Positions 15,828-24,181 are shown, counted from the first letter of the stretch. The stretch is 64,000 nt of DNA from Winogradskyella schleiferi (GCF_013394655.1 NZ_CP053351.1:2138501-2202500); one strand, 5' to 3'. Notes: generated by a model from the sequence alone, not told the origin. A program made the numbers and translations.

Positions 15828-16037
15828 TTAACAGGTTTTGCAATCTCCACCCTCTTTTTTAATCCCTAATTTCACTAAAATTGTTTCTAACAAACACCAT
15901 TTAGTAAAAGCGGATTGAATTAAATTCAGTCCAATGAATACGGTAAACCACATCCAATTTGGATTGACATATACGGTTAACACAACGCTTAAAAGCACCA
16001 TAAAACCAACTATAACTCTAAAGTATGTATTTAACAT
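15828..16037 (-). CDS. DUF2892 (YgaP-like) inner-membrane protein
   Basis: From the ATG at 16037 the product has 69 residues; a longer reading from 16073 overlaps the upstream gene and adds an atypical start. Two membrane helices (YFRVIVGFMVLLSVVLTVYV and WFTVFIGLNLIQSAFTKWC) are followed by LLETILVKLGIKKEGG and a terminal C-K-T-C. DUF2892 domains are often fused or adjacent to rhodaneses and sulfur oxidation genes. The conserved N-P-N-W and F-T-K-W-C motifs are present. It lies in the sulfur/efflux run between the PII-like gene and the SQR gene. Confidence 0.85.
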   Translation of the reverse strand: MLNTYFRVIVGFMVLLSVVLTVYVNPNWMWFTVFIGLNLIQSAFTKWCLLETILVKLGIKKEGGDCKTC

Positions 16038-16056
16038 TTTAATTATTTTTTTAAGT

Positions 16057-16362
16057 TTATATAAATTTTTCAATAGGAACTACAATCGCTCTTACAGGAT
16101 TGTTAGTTTCTAAATTTGTATTGAATTCTTTTATGAGTTTGAATAAAGCGTCAATATTTTCATCTTCAGTAAAAGAGAAAAACAGTTCAGAATCTGCTCC
16201 GCTATTTTCACTAGCAAACCAATTGGAACTTTGTATTACAGATGCAGAAGTTTTAAAGCCCTCAATATCAGACTCACTGAAATTATTGATTTGAGCTTGT
16301 TTAAATAATTTGATAACATCCTTTTTGTAGTAATCAACTACTGTTACTATGACTAGTTTCAT
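16057..16362 (-). CDS. PII-like / DUF3240-type small protein
   Basis: The 101-residue product has the ferredoxin-like beta-alpha-beta pattern of PII-like proteins: a KLVIVTVVDYYKKDVIKLFKQA start, a loop rich in Ser/Asn/Glu, a strand ELFFSFTEDENIDALFKLIKEF and a final strand VRAIVVPIEKFI. It lies just downstream of the RND pump gene, as do small PII-like proteins (DUF3240) next to CusA-type pumps elsewhere. It may sense a ligand and adjust the pump. The family assignment is by pattern and context only. Confidence 0.6.
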   Translation of the reverse strand: MKLVIVTVVDYYKKDVIKLFKQAQINNFSESDIEGFKTSASVIQSSNWFASENSGADSELFFSFTEDENIDALFKLIKEFNTNLETNNPVRAIVVPIEKFI

Positions 16363-16383
16363 TATTTTTGGTTTTTATTTTAC

Positions 16384-16435
16384 AACCTGCAAGGTTCGTG
16401 TGCTGTACTTGTTTCAGTATCTAACCTTGTAGGTT
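16384..16435. repeat. Inverted repeat with AACCT(G/T)-type arms downstream of the RND gene
   Basis: AACCTGCAAGGTT (16384-16396) and AACCTTGTAGGTT (16423-16435) are reverse complements apart from one mismatch and each arm is itself nearly palindromic. On the plus side it runs into a T-rich stretch. It lies between the PII-like gene and the RND gene and looks like a dispersed short repeat that may also fold in mRNA. Confidence 0.55.
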
Positions 16436-16451
16436 TGTTTTTTGTTTTTAC

Positions 16452-16527
16452 ACCCCTAAAGTCCCCTCAAGGGGACAATCCACCTATTTGAATCCATCAA
16501 TTGTCCCCTTGAGGGGACTTTAGCGGT
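16452..16527. repeat. 27-bp inverted repeat, REP-like
   Basis: Two 27-bp arms (16452-16478 and 16501-16527) that read ACCCCTAAAGTCCCC... match with one mismatch and each arm contains a CCCCTCAAGGGG core. GC-rich hairpins of this sort in an AT-rich genome look like a repetitive extragenic palindrome. It sits within the pump operon and could reduce read-through to the PII-like gene. Confidence 0.65.
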
Positions 16528-16587
16528 ATTTTTTTTATATCTGTCAGATTTTATAAACATGACAGGAAAACTTTATTCAGCAAAAGA

Positions 16588-19500
16588 TTATTTATAATTC
16601 TTCTTCTCTATCATGTAATACACCAATGGTACTACTAACAAAGTCAACACCGTTGACACAATTGTTCCTCCCATTAATGAAATGGCCAAACCTTGGAAAA
16701 TTGGGTCAAACAGAATAACAAATGCGCCAATTACAACCGTTCCTGCTGTTAATAAAATAGGTGTTGTTCGCACTGCTCCTGCTTCAATGGCAGCTTGTTT
16801 TAGTGGTACACCGTCTGCTGTTCTTAAGTTGATAAAATCAATGAGCAATACTGAGTTTCTTACCATGATTCCTGCTAAAGCAATCATTCCGATAAACGAT
16901 GTTGCTGTAAAAAATGCTCCCATAAACCAATGTCCTAAAATAATTCCGATTAAGGATAATGGAATCGCAACCATCATTACTACTGGTGCTTTAAAGTTTT
17001 GGAACCAGCCGACAATTAAAATATAGATTAAGATGATAGCACCTAAAAAGGCAATTCCTAAATCTCTAAAGACTTCTAAGGTTATTTGCCATTCGCCATC
17101 CCATTTTACGGTGTAATCGTCCTCATATTCTGGTTGCCCCAAATACATCTCATTAATTTCATAACCTTGTGGTAGTGGAATCTCTTTCAATTTCTTTTCC
17201 ATTCCTAAAATCGCATACGCAGGACTCTCTAACTCTCCAGCCATATCTGCCATCACATAAACCACTCGTTTTTGATTTTTGTGATAAATGCTTTTTGCCG
17301 CTGTATTTTCAGAAATATTTACCAAATCTGAAATCGGTACCATATTGCCTTGTTTAGATTTTACTTTTAATTGAGAGATATCCGTAATTGTCGATTTTTC
17401 CTTTTCATCTAAAGCCAATACGACACCTATTTGGTTAACAGCGTCTTCATCATACAAATTGGTAATAGCTCTATTGGATAAAGCCATATTCATAGTGTAA
17501 GCTATTTGCTGTGGTGCAACACCATATAACATTGCCTTTTCTTTGTTAATATCAAACTGATATTCGGTTTGGTCGTCTTCTACCATCCAATCTATATCAA
17601 CGACATCATCTGTATGCCGCAATATCTCCTGAACATGATTTGCGACTCTAATTTGCTCATCATAGTCAGGTCCGTAAACTTCAGCAACAATAGTTGATAA
17701 TACTGGTGGTCCTGGTGGTACTTCTACCAATTTAACGTTGGCATTATACTTTGCAGCTATTTCTTGAATATCTGGACGTAATAATTTGGCGATATCATGA
17801 CTTTGAGCAGAACGGTCTTCTTTTGCTAATAAATTCACCTGAATATCTGCCATATTAGATCCACCACGTAAATCGTAATGTCGTACTAAACCATTAAACG
17901 TAATTGGTGCAGATGTTCCAACATAGTTTTGATAATTAACCACTTCTGGTCTGTTAGATAAGTATTGAGAAATCTCCTGAGCAACAACACCTGTTCGTTC
18001 TAGAGTTGTACCTTCTGGCATATCAATCACCACCTGAAATTCGTTTTTATTATCAAAAGGCAGCATTTTTACAGCAACCGAATTTGTAAAAAACAGTGCC
18101 ATTGTTCCCAATAATACCGCAAAGGTCCCTAATAAAAACAACCATCGCTTTCCTTTACTTTCTAAAAGTGGTCGTTCAAACTTATTGTATATTCTGTAAA
18201 TAAGCGTATCCTCAACGGCCTTTTCAGGCTTGTCTTCTTCTCCTTTCCCGCTTTCGGAACGGGCAGACTTGTCTTTCTCCCTTAGAAAAATATAACCCAA
18301 ATATGGTGTAATCGTTAAGGCTACAAATAAGGATAAAATCATGGCAATAGACGCTCCAATTGGCATTGGTGCCATATATGGTCCCATTAATCCAGAAACA
18401 AAAGCCATTGGTAATACCGAAGCAATTACCGTAAAGGTTGCTAAAATGGTCGGGTTTCCAACTTCGTTAATCGCATACAAAGCCGCTTGTTTAAAAGGCA
18501 AGCGTTTCATTTTGAAATGCCTATGCATATTTTCGGCAATAATAATAGAGTCATCGACGACAATACCAGTAACAAATACTAACGCGAATAAGGTGATTCG
18601 GTTTAGCGTATAATCCATCATGTAATAACTCAACAACGTTAATGCAAACGTAATTGGTACGGATAAAAACACCACTAAGCCACCTCTCCAACCCATAGCA
18701 AGCATCACTACAATGGTTACTGCAATGATAGAGCCAATTAGGTGTAACAACAATTCTGACACTTTATGAGACGCTGTTTCTCCATAGTTTCTTGTGATTT
18801 CTACATGAACATCATCAGGAATTAAAGTCGAACGCAAATGGTCAACCTTATCAATAATAACTTCTGCGATTTTCATAGCATCTGCGCCTTTTCTTTTCGC
18901 TACAGAAATGGTAACCGCAGGATATTCAGATTTATATTCCGCAGATTTTTCCGCACCTTTTCCAAACCCTAAGCTCACATAGTTTTGTGGTACTTCAGGT
19001 CCATCAATAATCTTAGCCACTTGCTTTAAGTAAATCGGTTGATTTTGTTGTACTCCAACGACCAGGTTTTCAACATCTGTAACTGATTCTAAAAATTTCC
19101 CAGTATTCACTAAAAATTCAGTATCGTTTTTATCAAAACTTCCAGCACTTAATTGGCTGTTATTTGCTTTAATCATTTCAGAAACTGACAAGAAGTCCAA
19201 TCCACTGGCTGCCAATTTATCTTTATCTAAAATCACACGTAATTGACGGTCTCTTCCACCTATTTTATGAGTAATAGCAACATCATTTACCTTTTTAATT
19301 TCGGCTTCCAATTCTTGAGCTATTTGGTTTAATTGGTAATCGTCATAATTCTCGCTCCACAAGGTTAAACCTAACATAGGCACATCATCAATAGCACGTG
19401 TTTTCACTAATGGAAACGTAACTCCAGCTGGCATTTGGTCCATGTGTTTATTAATTTCGTTGTACATTTTTACAAACGAACGCTCAATATCTTCGCCCAC

Positions 19501-19803
19501 ATAAAACTGCACGATGACCATGCCTTGCTCTTTCATAGACGTCGAATACACGTATTCCACACCTTTAATATTCGAAATTAATTGCTCTAACGGCTTAATC
19601 ACTCGCGATTCTACTTCCGTAGGACTTGCTCCAGGATAACCCACAAAAATGTCTGCCATTGGCACGTCAATTTGTGGCTCTTCCTCACGTGGAATTAAAA
19701 ACGAACTATATACACCAACCACCATAAATACAATCATTAACAACACGGTTAACTTAGATTGCATAAACACTTTGGCAATTTTTCCTGCGATACCTTCTTT
19801 CAT
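16588..19803 (-). CDS. RND-family efflux permease (AcrB/CusA superfamily)
   Basis: The 1071-residue inner-membrane pump has twelve predicted helices with the two large periplasmic loops of RND permeases. Helix 1 (LTVLLMIVFMVVGVYSSFL) follows a short N-terminus. Helix 4 carries GIVVDDSIIIAENM, with the two adjacent Asp residues of proton-relay helices in hydrophobe/amphiphile exporters rather than the metal-specific form. A charged linker (SARSESGKGEEDKPEK) separates helices 6 and 7. It exports substrates with the adaptor and TolC encoded just upstream (19939-22390). The sulfur genes downstream suggest a link to sulfide or redox stress, but the substrate is unknown. Confidence 0.93.
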   Translation of the reverse strand: MKEGIAGKIAKVFMQSKLTVLLMIVFMVVGVYSSFLIPREEEPQIDVPMADIFVGYPGASPTEVESRVIKPLEQLISNIKGVEYVYSTSMKEQGMVIVQFYVGEDIERSFVKMYNEINKHMDQMPAGVTFPLVKTRAIDDVPMLGLTLWSENYDDYQLNQIAQELEAEIKKVNDVAITHKIGGRDRQLRVILDKDKLAASGLDFLSVSEMIKANNSQLSAGSFDKNDTEFLVNTGKFLESVTDVENLVVGVQQNQPIYLKQVAKIIDGPEVPQNYVSLGFGKGAEKSAEYKSEYPAVTISVAKRKGADAMKIAEVIIDKVDHLRSTLIPDDVHVEITRNYGETASHKVSELLLHLIGSIIAVTIVVMLAMGWRGGLVVFLSVPITFALTLLSYYMMDYTLNRITLFALVFVTGIVVDDSIIIAENMHRHFKMKRLPFKQAALYAINEVGNPTILATFTVIASVLPMAFVSGLMGPYMAPMPIGASIAMILSLFVALTITPYLGYIFLREKDKSARSESGKGEEDKPEKAVEDTLIYRIYNKFERPLLESKGKRWLFLLGTFAVLLGTMALFFTNSVAVKMLPFDNKNEFQVVIDMPEGTTLERTGVVAQEISQYLSNRPEVVNYQNYVGTSAPITFNGLVRHYDLRGGSNMADIQVNLLAKEDRSAQSHDIAKLLRPDIQEIAAKYNANVKLVEVPPGPPVLSTIVAEVYGPDYDEQIRVANHVQEILRHTDDVVDIDWMVEDDQTEYQFDINKEKAMLYGVAPQQIAYTMNMALSNRAITNLYDEDAVNQIGVVLALDEKEKSTITDISQLKVKSKQGNMVPISDLVNISENTAAKSIYHKNQKRVVYVMADMAGELESPAYAILGMEKKLKEIPLPQGYEINEMYLGQPEYEDDYTVKWDGEWQITLEVFRDLGIAFLGAIILIYILIVGWFQNFKAPVVMMVAIPLSLIGIILGHWFMGAFFTATSFIGMIALAGIMVRNSVLLIDFINLRTADGVPLKQAAIEAGAVRTTPILLTAGTVVIGAFVILFDPIFQGLAISLMGGTIVSTVLTLLVVPLVYYMIEKKNYK

Positions 19804-19906
19804 ATCCTATCCCTAACCCTCTCCTAAGGAAAGGGAACTATTACGGGTTCTTTTTTAGTTATTATTTATTTTAAATACCTACCAGGCTTTTGAAACCTCG
19901 TGAGAA

Positions 19907-19951
19907 ACTGATGACTGCGACTGTTTACTGAATACTGTTTACTGCACACTG
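19907..19951. repeat. ACTG array on a 7-bp phase at the 3' end of the adaptor gene
   Basis: ACTG begins at 19907, 19914, 19920, 19927, 19934, 19941 and 19948, a 7-bp step with one 6-bp exception. The array overlaps the stop codon of the adaptor gene (TTA on this strand at 19939-19941). It is a diverged relative of the ACTGAAC heptamer array at 7359-7416. Confidence 0.6.
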
Positions 19952-21018
19952 ATTTTAGCTCCATTGTAAAGTTTTCCTTCAGCAGAAACGATATAAGCTT
20001 CATCTGTATTTAAACCAGATAAAACTTCTACTTGGTCGCCAAACGTTCTACCTAAACGTAACCAACGCAATAAAGCTGTGTTACTCTGACTTACCGTATA
20101 AACTCCAGATAATTGACCGTTGGTAACAATCGCTTCACTTGGAATTAAAACCATTTCCGATTTTGCTTTTCTTTCCACAGGAAATTGAACTGTTGTAAAC
20201 ATTCCTGATAAGATGTTAGCCTCTGTTTTGTCTAAATCGATTTTTACTAAATATTGTCCACCTGTATTTTTTGCAGATGTACTTACTTCAGCTACTTTTC
20301 CTTTTAAAGTTTGATTAATAGATTTTACTAAAACATCAACCGTAGAACCTCTTTCAATTTCAGAAATTTCAGATTCAGGTACCATTGCCATCACTTCAAA
20401 ATTTTCTGGTGTCTCCATACTAATTAATGGCTCTCCTGGATTTGCCATATTTCCCGCCTCTACATTTTTACTTGTAATGGTTCCGCTAAATGGTGCCGTA
20501 ATATTACTATAAGTGAATTGTGCGTTAATTTCGTTTTTCATTTGATTTGCCGATTCCAATCGTGCTTTTGCCATTTCAAAATTAGCCGTCATATCATCCA
20601 TTTCTTTTTGAGAGGCACTATTCTCAGCAAATAAATTTTTGAAACGATTATAATCTTTTTGTGCATTGTTAAAAGCAGCTGTTGCTTCATTAATTCCTGC
20701 ATTTACTTGTGCGCGTTTGGCTTGTAAATCAGCATTATTAATAGAAACCAATAATTGACCTTTACGTACTTTGTCTCCAACATTAACATGCACTTTATTA
20801 ACATAACCCATCATTCTCGTACTTAAATCCGCACTATTCACAGCCTGAATTTTTCCGCTTACAGCCAAAAACGGACTGTTAGTATTGGTTTCCACCTGAC
20901 TCGTTTTTACTGTAATTGCTGGTGAATTATCTTCAACGGCGTTTTTGTCTTCGCCTCCGCAACTCGTAAATAACAAGGCTAAAGAAAATGCTACTATGGT
21001 ATATATTTTTTTATTCAT
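19939..21018 (-). CDS. RND efflux periplasmic adaptor (membrane fusion protein), lipoprotein
   Basis: The 359-residue protein is a HlyD/AcrA-type adaptor. The signal ends in the lipobox LFTSC (Cys20). A lipoyl-like half (GYVNKVHVNVGDKVRKGQLL), a coiled hairpin (residues about 95-155) with ITAPFSGTI on the return strand, and beta-barrel segments with FEVMAMVPESEISEI follow. It links the RND permease to TolC in the periplasm. It lies between tolC (64 bp) and the pump (135 bp). Its final codons are made of an ACTG repeat. Confidence 0.93.
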   Translation of the reverse strand: MNKKIYTIVAFSLALLFTSCGGEDKNAVEDNSPAITVKTSQVETNTNSPFLAVSGKIQAVNSADLSTRMMGYVNKVHVNVGDKVRKGQLLVSINNADLQAKRAQVNAGINEATAAFNNAQKDYNRFKNLFAENSASQKEMDDMTANFEMAKARLESANQMKNEINAQFTYSNITAPFSGTITSKNVEAGNMANPGEPLISMETPENFEVMAMVPESEISEIERGSTVDVLVKSINQTLKGKVAEVSTSAKNTGGQYLVKIDLDKTEANILSGMFTTVQFPVERKAKSEMVLIPSEAIVTNGQLSGVYTVSQSNTALLRWLRLGRTFGDQVEVLSGLNTDEAYIVSAEGKLYNGAKISVQ

Positions 21019-21082
21019 TTTATGTCTTTTTTTAGTTAGATTATTAGTCTTTACTCTTGGTTCATTTATCTTGTTTCTCTTT

Positions 21083-22390
21083 TTATTCTTTTGTTAAAAA
21101 CTGTAAATATGCTTGTGCGTAATTGTATTCAAAAATGGTTTGGTAATATTCTAATTGCTTTTGTGCGTATTGCGTTTCAGCAATTAACAAATCGGATGTT
21201 TTTTCCAATCCTTCCTTAAATCTATTCGTTCTTATTCTTAGTGATTCTTCAGATTGTTCTAAGGCTAATGAATTTAACTTTAGTTTGTTTTCAGCATCAA
21301 TAAAAGCACGTTTTGCTTTGTTTAATTCTAAATTGCTTTGCGAAACGTATTGTTTGTATTCTAATTTCGATTGTTCATATTCAGCTTTACTTTTTTGCGC
21401 TTTTCCAAAACGTTTAGAGCCTTGAAAAATATCCCAACTTAATTGTGCGCCAAATAAATACCCATTGGCATCAGCTTGAAAAATTTGATCATCATACAAC
21501 TCATAACTACCGAAAGCGTTCAATCGAGGTAAGAATGTCATTTTATCAGCTTTATTCATGGCTTTATAGGCATTGGATGCTAATTCCATCGCTTTAATAT
21601 CTGATCGGTTTTCTGAAATTGTTTTGTCTTCCATTTCAAAAGTTGAAACCGTTAATTCATCTGTTGGTGTGTAGATCACGTACTTTTCATCATTCATTAA
21701 AAATGATAGATAATTAGAGGCATTTTGCACATTACTTTTTGCGGTTTGTAATTGATTTTGAACTTCAGTAACGCGCACTTCAACATTCAACACGTCGGCA
21801 CGTTGCAAATACCCTTGTTTGAAACTATTATCTGCTAATCTTTTATTGGCATTGGCTGCTTCTAATGCTGTTTCTAAAACATCAACAGCTTTATACGCCA
21901 ATTGTAATTGCATATAGGCTTTGTCAACTTCAAACGCTAAATAATCTTGAGTGCGTTCGGTCTTTAAAGACATGGCTTCCATTTTAGATTTGGCAGCCTT
22001 ACGTTGGTACATGCCATCAAAATTGAGTAATGGTTGTTGAATTTCAAACTTTGTTGCGTAATTTTCAATCTGCGAAGGATCGTTTAATAATGCAGGATTG
22101 AAATCATTTTGCGTTAAAATCTCCTGGTTCAATTTAGACCCAAACGCCATCAATGGATTTGTAGTTGCTATAGCAGTATGACTTGCTGTGATGTTTGGCA
22201 GGAATACCGCATTGGTTTGCCTGTAATCTGCTCTGGCTTGATTGAATTCTTCTTCTGAAATTTTAAGGCTTGTATTTTTCTCAGTAACCTTAGTTTGTAC
22301 TTCTATTTTAGATATTGGAACAAGTTCTTGTGCTTTCACAACAAATACAAAAGCCAAAAATCCTAATGTTATATAAATATGCTTTTTCAT
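21083..22390 (-). CDS. TolC family outer-membrane efflux protein
   Basis: The 435-residue protein has a signal peptide (1-20, ending VVKAQ) and the two repeated long coiled-coil halves of outer-membrane efflux proteins, for example near 120-215 (KSKMEAMSLKTERTQDYLAF) and 320-430 with QAYLQFL at the end. It forms the trimeric outer-membrane duct for the pump encoded downstream. It follows the DUF4405 gene by 24 bp. A GTAAC-N4-GTTAC palindrome in the end of that gene lies 50 bp before this start, so the efflux genes may have their own promoter. Confidence 0.92.
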   Translation of the reverse strand: MKKHIYITLGFLAFVFVVKAQELVPISKIEVQTKVTEKNTSLKISEEEFNQARADYRQTNAVFLPNITASHTAIATTNPLMAFGSKLNQEILTQNDFNPALLNDPSQIENYATKFEIQQPLLNFDGMYQRKAAKSKMEAMSLKTERTQDYLAFEVDKAYMQLQLAYKAVDVLETALEAANANKRLADNSFKQGYLQRADVLNVEVRVTEVQNQLQTAKSNVQNASNYLSFLMNDEKYVIYTPTDELTVSTFEMEDKTISENRSDIKAMELASNAYKAMNKADKMTFLPRLNAFGSYELYDDQIFQADANGYLFGAQLSWDIFQGSKRFGKAQKSKAEYEQSKLEYKQYVSQSNLELNKAKRAFIDAENKLKLNSLALEQSEESLRIRTNRFKEGLEKTSDLLIAETQYAQKQLEYYQTIFEYNYAQAYLQFLTKE

Positions 22391-22414
22391 TAATTTTCAA
22401 TTTATGGTGCAAAC

Positions 22415-22873
22415 TTAGTTGAAAGTTGAAGTGATGTTTGTAACCAATGTTACTTGGCGTTCGTTTTTATGATTAGCTATTCTAATTTCAGGTTTTAGAA
22501 ATAATGGAATGAGAATTAATAAAGCACATAGGATTGCAAAACCAACTGCTATAATTCTTTTAGTCAATTTCACTTTTATAATTTTTTGATAAACGGCGAC
22601 AACGACTTTCCAGTGCAAAAGAATATGTAATACCAATAAACCAACCAAAATAAAACTCAATACAAGATGAACCGTTCCCCATTGATGTCTATCTAATCCT
22701 AAAAAATAAAGTTCTACGTTTTTTCCATAAACTTCCTTTCGATCCTGACCGGATAAAAGTGTATACTTCATTAGAAAACCAATACCAACAATTGCAGACA
22801 TAAATAATGTCATGGTTGCATTTAGTATAAAATTCCAGAAGGATTTCCGTTTTGCTTTGACAGACTTTTTCAT
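22415..22873 (-). CDS. DUF4405 membrane protein (possible cytochrome b-like)
   Basis: The 152-residue product has three to four membrane helices. The central one carries histidines in the pattern HQWGTVHLVLSFILVGLLVLH-I-L-L-H-W, like the heme-binding helices of DUF4405/cytochrome b561-type proteins. It starts with a very basic N-terminus and ends in a soluble tail. Function is unknown; a role in electron transfer at the membrane fits its place before the TolC/RND genes and near other redox proteins. A TGAT-N4-ATCA box is 59 bp upstream. Confidence 0.8.
   Translation of the reverse strand: MKKSVKAKRKSFWNFILNATMTLFMSAIVGIGFLMKYTLLSGQDRKEVYGKNVELYFLGLDRHQWGTVHLVLSFILVGLLVLHILLHWKVVVAVYQKIIKVKLTKRIIAVGFAILCALLILIPLFLKPEIRIANHKNERQVTLVTNITSTFN
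22440..22453. promoter_or_regulatory. GTAAC-N4-GTTAC palindrome 50 bp upstream of tolC
   Basis: GTAACCAATGTTAC lies inside the last codons of the DUF4405 gene, 50 bp before the TolC start. The same palindrome type occurs before DUF2202 and the cytochrome gene at similar distances, which argues for an operator within a coding region. Confidence 0.4.
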
Positions 22874-22931
22874 TGTATAAACACGTTTTTGACTTGTAAT
22901 TAAAGGTATTTACAATACAAAAATGCTACAA

Positions 22932-22943
22932 TGATATTCATCA
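22932..22943. promoter_or_regulatory. FNR-like palindrome upstream of the DUF4405 gene
   Basis: TGATATTCATCA (TGAT-N4-ATCA) sits 59 bp before the start codon at 22873, at the same distance as the site before the small gene at 24412. Confidence 0.5.
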
Positions 22944-23013
22944 GATAATTTATAAGAATAAGCCTAAAAAAACCACAAAAAAAAGAGCGCTTCAGAAATA
23001 TTTTAATCACGGT

Positions 23014-23643
23014 TTAATTACATTGTTCTTGATCACCGGTAATAATTAAATCGAATTCTTCTTGAGAAAGAAACTGAGGTGCATAAGTGTTGCCACTATT
23101 TTCAATGCCATTAATAAAGCTTCGTAAATGATTTCTAGAACCACACTGTAGGTTTTCAAATACAGCAATTAAATCCTCATTTTCACTAGCATCTAAATAT
23201 TCTTGTAAATCTTTGATATCTAAATCTTCTATTGTTGCTCCTATTTCCAAAGCACTAGCCACACTAAAAGCGCCATCGATTTCAAATTGATCATATAGAT
23301 TTTGAAGGTTTTGGTTTTCAAATTCGCCAATGGGCTGTATGGCATATTCGATATTGTTCTGAATCAATAAATTTTCGACTAAATTCATATGTGCTTGCTC
23401 ACTGTTTTTAATATTGGCAAACTGATTTATAGACCATAAATCATTTAAATAGGTATAAGTATCTCTGGCTAATTTTTCTTCTTCGAGCATAAATAACAAA
23501 GCAGCTTTATCATCTTCTAATAGAGTTTGGTTTGTTGGGTCAACATTAAAATCGTCATTATCATCGCTGCAAGAGGAAAAAATGACGACTGAAAAGACTA
23601 AAATTAATATAGGTATGACGCGGAACACTACTGGCTTTTTCAT
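23014..23643 (-). CDS. DUF2202 ferritin-like lipoprotein
   Basis: The 209-residue protein has a lipoprotein signal (ILIFSVV-type core ending FSSC near residue 25) and an acidic linker, then the DUF2202 helical domain: LLFMLEEEKLARDTYTYL, then NSEQAHMNLVENLL and a C-terminal CGSRNHLRSFING. Glutamate and histidine residues in E-x-x-x-A-R-D-x-Y and E-Q-x-H-M match a ferritin-like di-iron site. It would be exported and membrane-anchored. Function is not settled. A GTAAC-N4-GTTAC box lies 55 bp upstream, consistent with redox control. Confidence 0.85.
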   Translation of the reverse strand: MKKPVVFRVIPILILVFSVVIFSSCSDDNDDFNVDPTNQTLLEDDKAALLFMLEEEKLARDTYTYLNDLWSINQFANIKNSEQAHMNLVENLLIQNNIEYAIQPIGEFENQNLQNLYDQFEIDGAFSVASALEIGATIEDLDIKDLQEYLDASENEDLIAVFENLQCGSRNHLRSFINGIENSGNTYAPQFLSQEEFDLIITGDQEQCN

Positions 23644-23697
23644 TTTCTTAAAATTTAGATTTATTAATAAATTTAGACAATAAATAGAAGACTATCA

Positions 23698-23711
23698 GTA
23701 ACTTATGTTAC
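23698..23711. promoter_or_regulatory. GTAAC-N4-GTTAC palindrome upstream of the DUF2202 gene
   Basis: GTAACTTATGTTAC is a perfect palindromic frame, 55 bp before the start at 23643. The identical 14-mer occurs at 25929-25942 before the cytochrome gene. Confidence 0.6.
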
Positions 23712-23713
23712 AT

Positions 23714-23749
23714 AAAAAAGGCACTTATAAATACTTATAAATGCCTTTT
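23714..23749 (-). terminator. Terminator behind the 33-codon ORF
   Basis: AAAAGGCACTTATAA (23716-23730) pairs with TTATAAATGCCTTTT (23735-23749) with one mismatch and a 4-base loop. On the minus strand the stem is followed by a T run (A run at 23714-23719 on the plus strand). It closes the small transcript from 23880 leftward. Confidence 0.7.
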
Positions 23750-23778
23750 CACTAACCAACCAAAAACTGACAACCACA

Positions 23779-23880
23779 TCAGTTTACTTTTCTCGAGCCT
23801 CCATGTCCTCCAGCAACAACAAGCATTATTTTTATACTCAAATAAATGAACTTGAAAAACTGAATGATCAGATTCATCAT
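23779..23880 (-). CDS. 33-residue small membrane peptide gene
   Basis: The ORF reads MMNLIIQFFKFIYLSIKIML followed by VVAGGHGGSRKVN and TGA: one hydrophobic helix and a glycine/histidine/basic tail. It is short and unmatched to any family I know. Three facts support it: an FNR-like box (23930-23941) 50 bp upstream, a second palindrome (24009-24022) further up, and a terminator starting 30 bp after its stop. An alternative is that the transcript is a small RNA and the ORF is accidental. Confidence 0.45.
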   Translation of the reverse strand: MMNLIIQFFKFIYLSIKIMLVVAGGHGGSRKVN

Positions 23881-23929
23881 TTTAAATCTTTAATATTTTG
23901 AAATTAGGTTATTAAACAAGTTTTTGAAA

Positions 23930-23941
23930 TGATATTAATCA
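23930..23941. promoter_or_regulatory. FNR-like palindrome upstream of the 33-codon ORF
   Basis: TGATATTAATCA (TGAT-N4-ATCA, self-complementary through its spacer ATTA/TAAT apart from the centre) ends 50 bp before the ATG at 23880, the spacing seen for the other boxes. Confidence 0.5.
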
Positions 23942-24008
23942 CTTCAAAATTCCGAATAAACTGATTAAAGACTTACTGTAAAGATGTTTATTTTCAACGA
24001 AAGCCATT

Positions 24009-24022
24009 GTAACTTTTGTTAC
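24009..24022. promoter_or_regulatory. Distal GTAAC-N4-GTTAC palindrome
   Basis: GTAACTTTTGTTAC lies 129 bp upstream of the 33-codon ORF and 68 bp upstream of the nearer box. It may be a second regulator site for the same small transcript. Nothing else is visible between it and the terminator at 24182. Confidence 0.45.
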
Positions 24023-24181
24023 CAGAACAAGTTAGAAACATAACAAAATTAGTTTTGAATGGCTTATTCATATTACATTTTAAAACAAAACTAAAATCAA
24101 GCTGATTTTGGAAGAAAACCCATTATGTATCCTGGCAGAAATTTTTCAGCATTTTTACCATTTAAATTTTAGACCTATTAC

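Noticed and set aside
16682..18613. Several plus-strand ORFs inside the RND gene
   Set aside because: They are antisense shadows of a long conserved permease gene; the same holds for the open frames inside purC, phoH, the DASS transporter and ligD.
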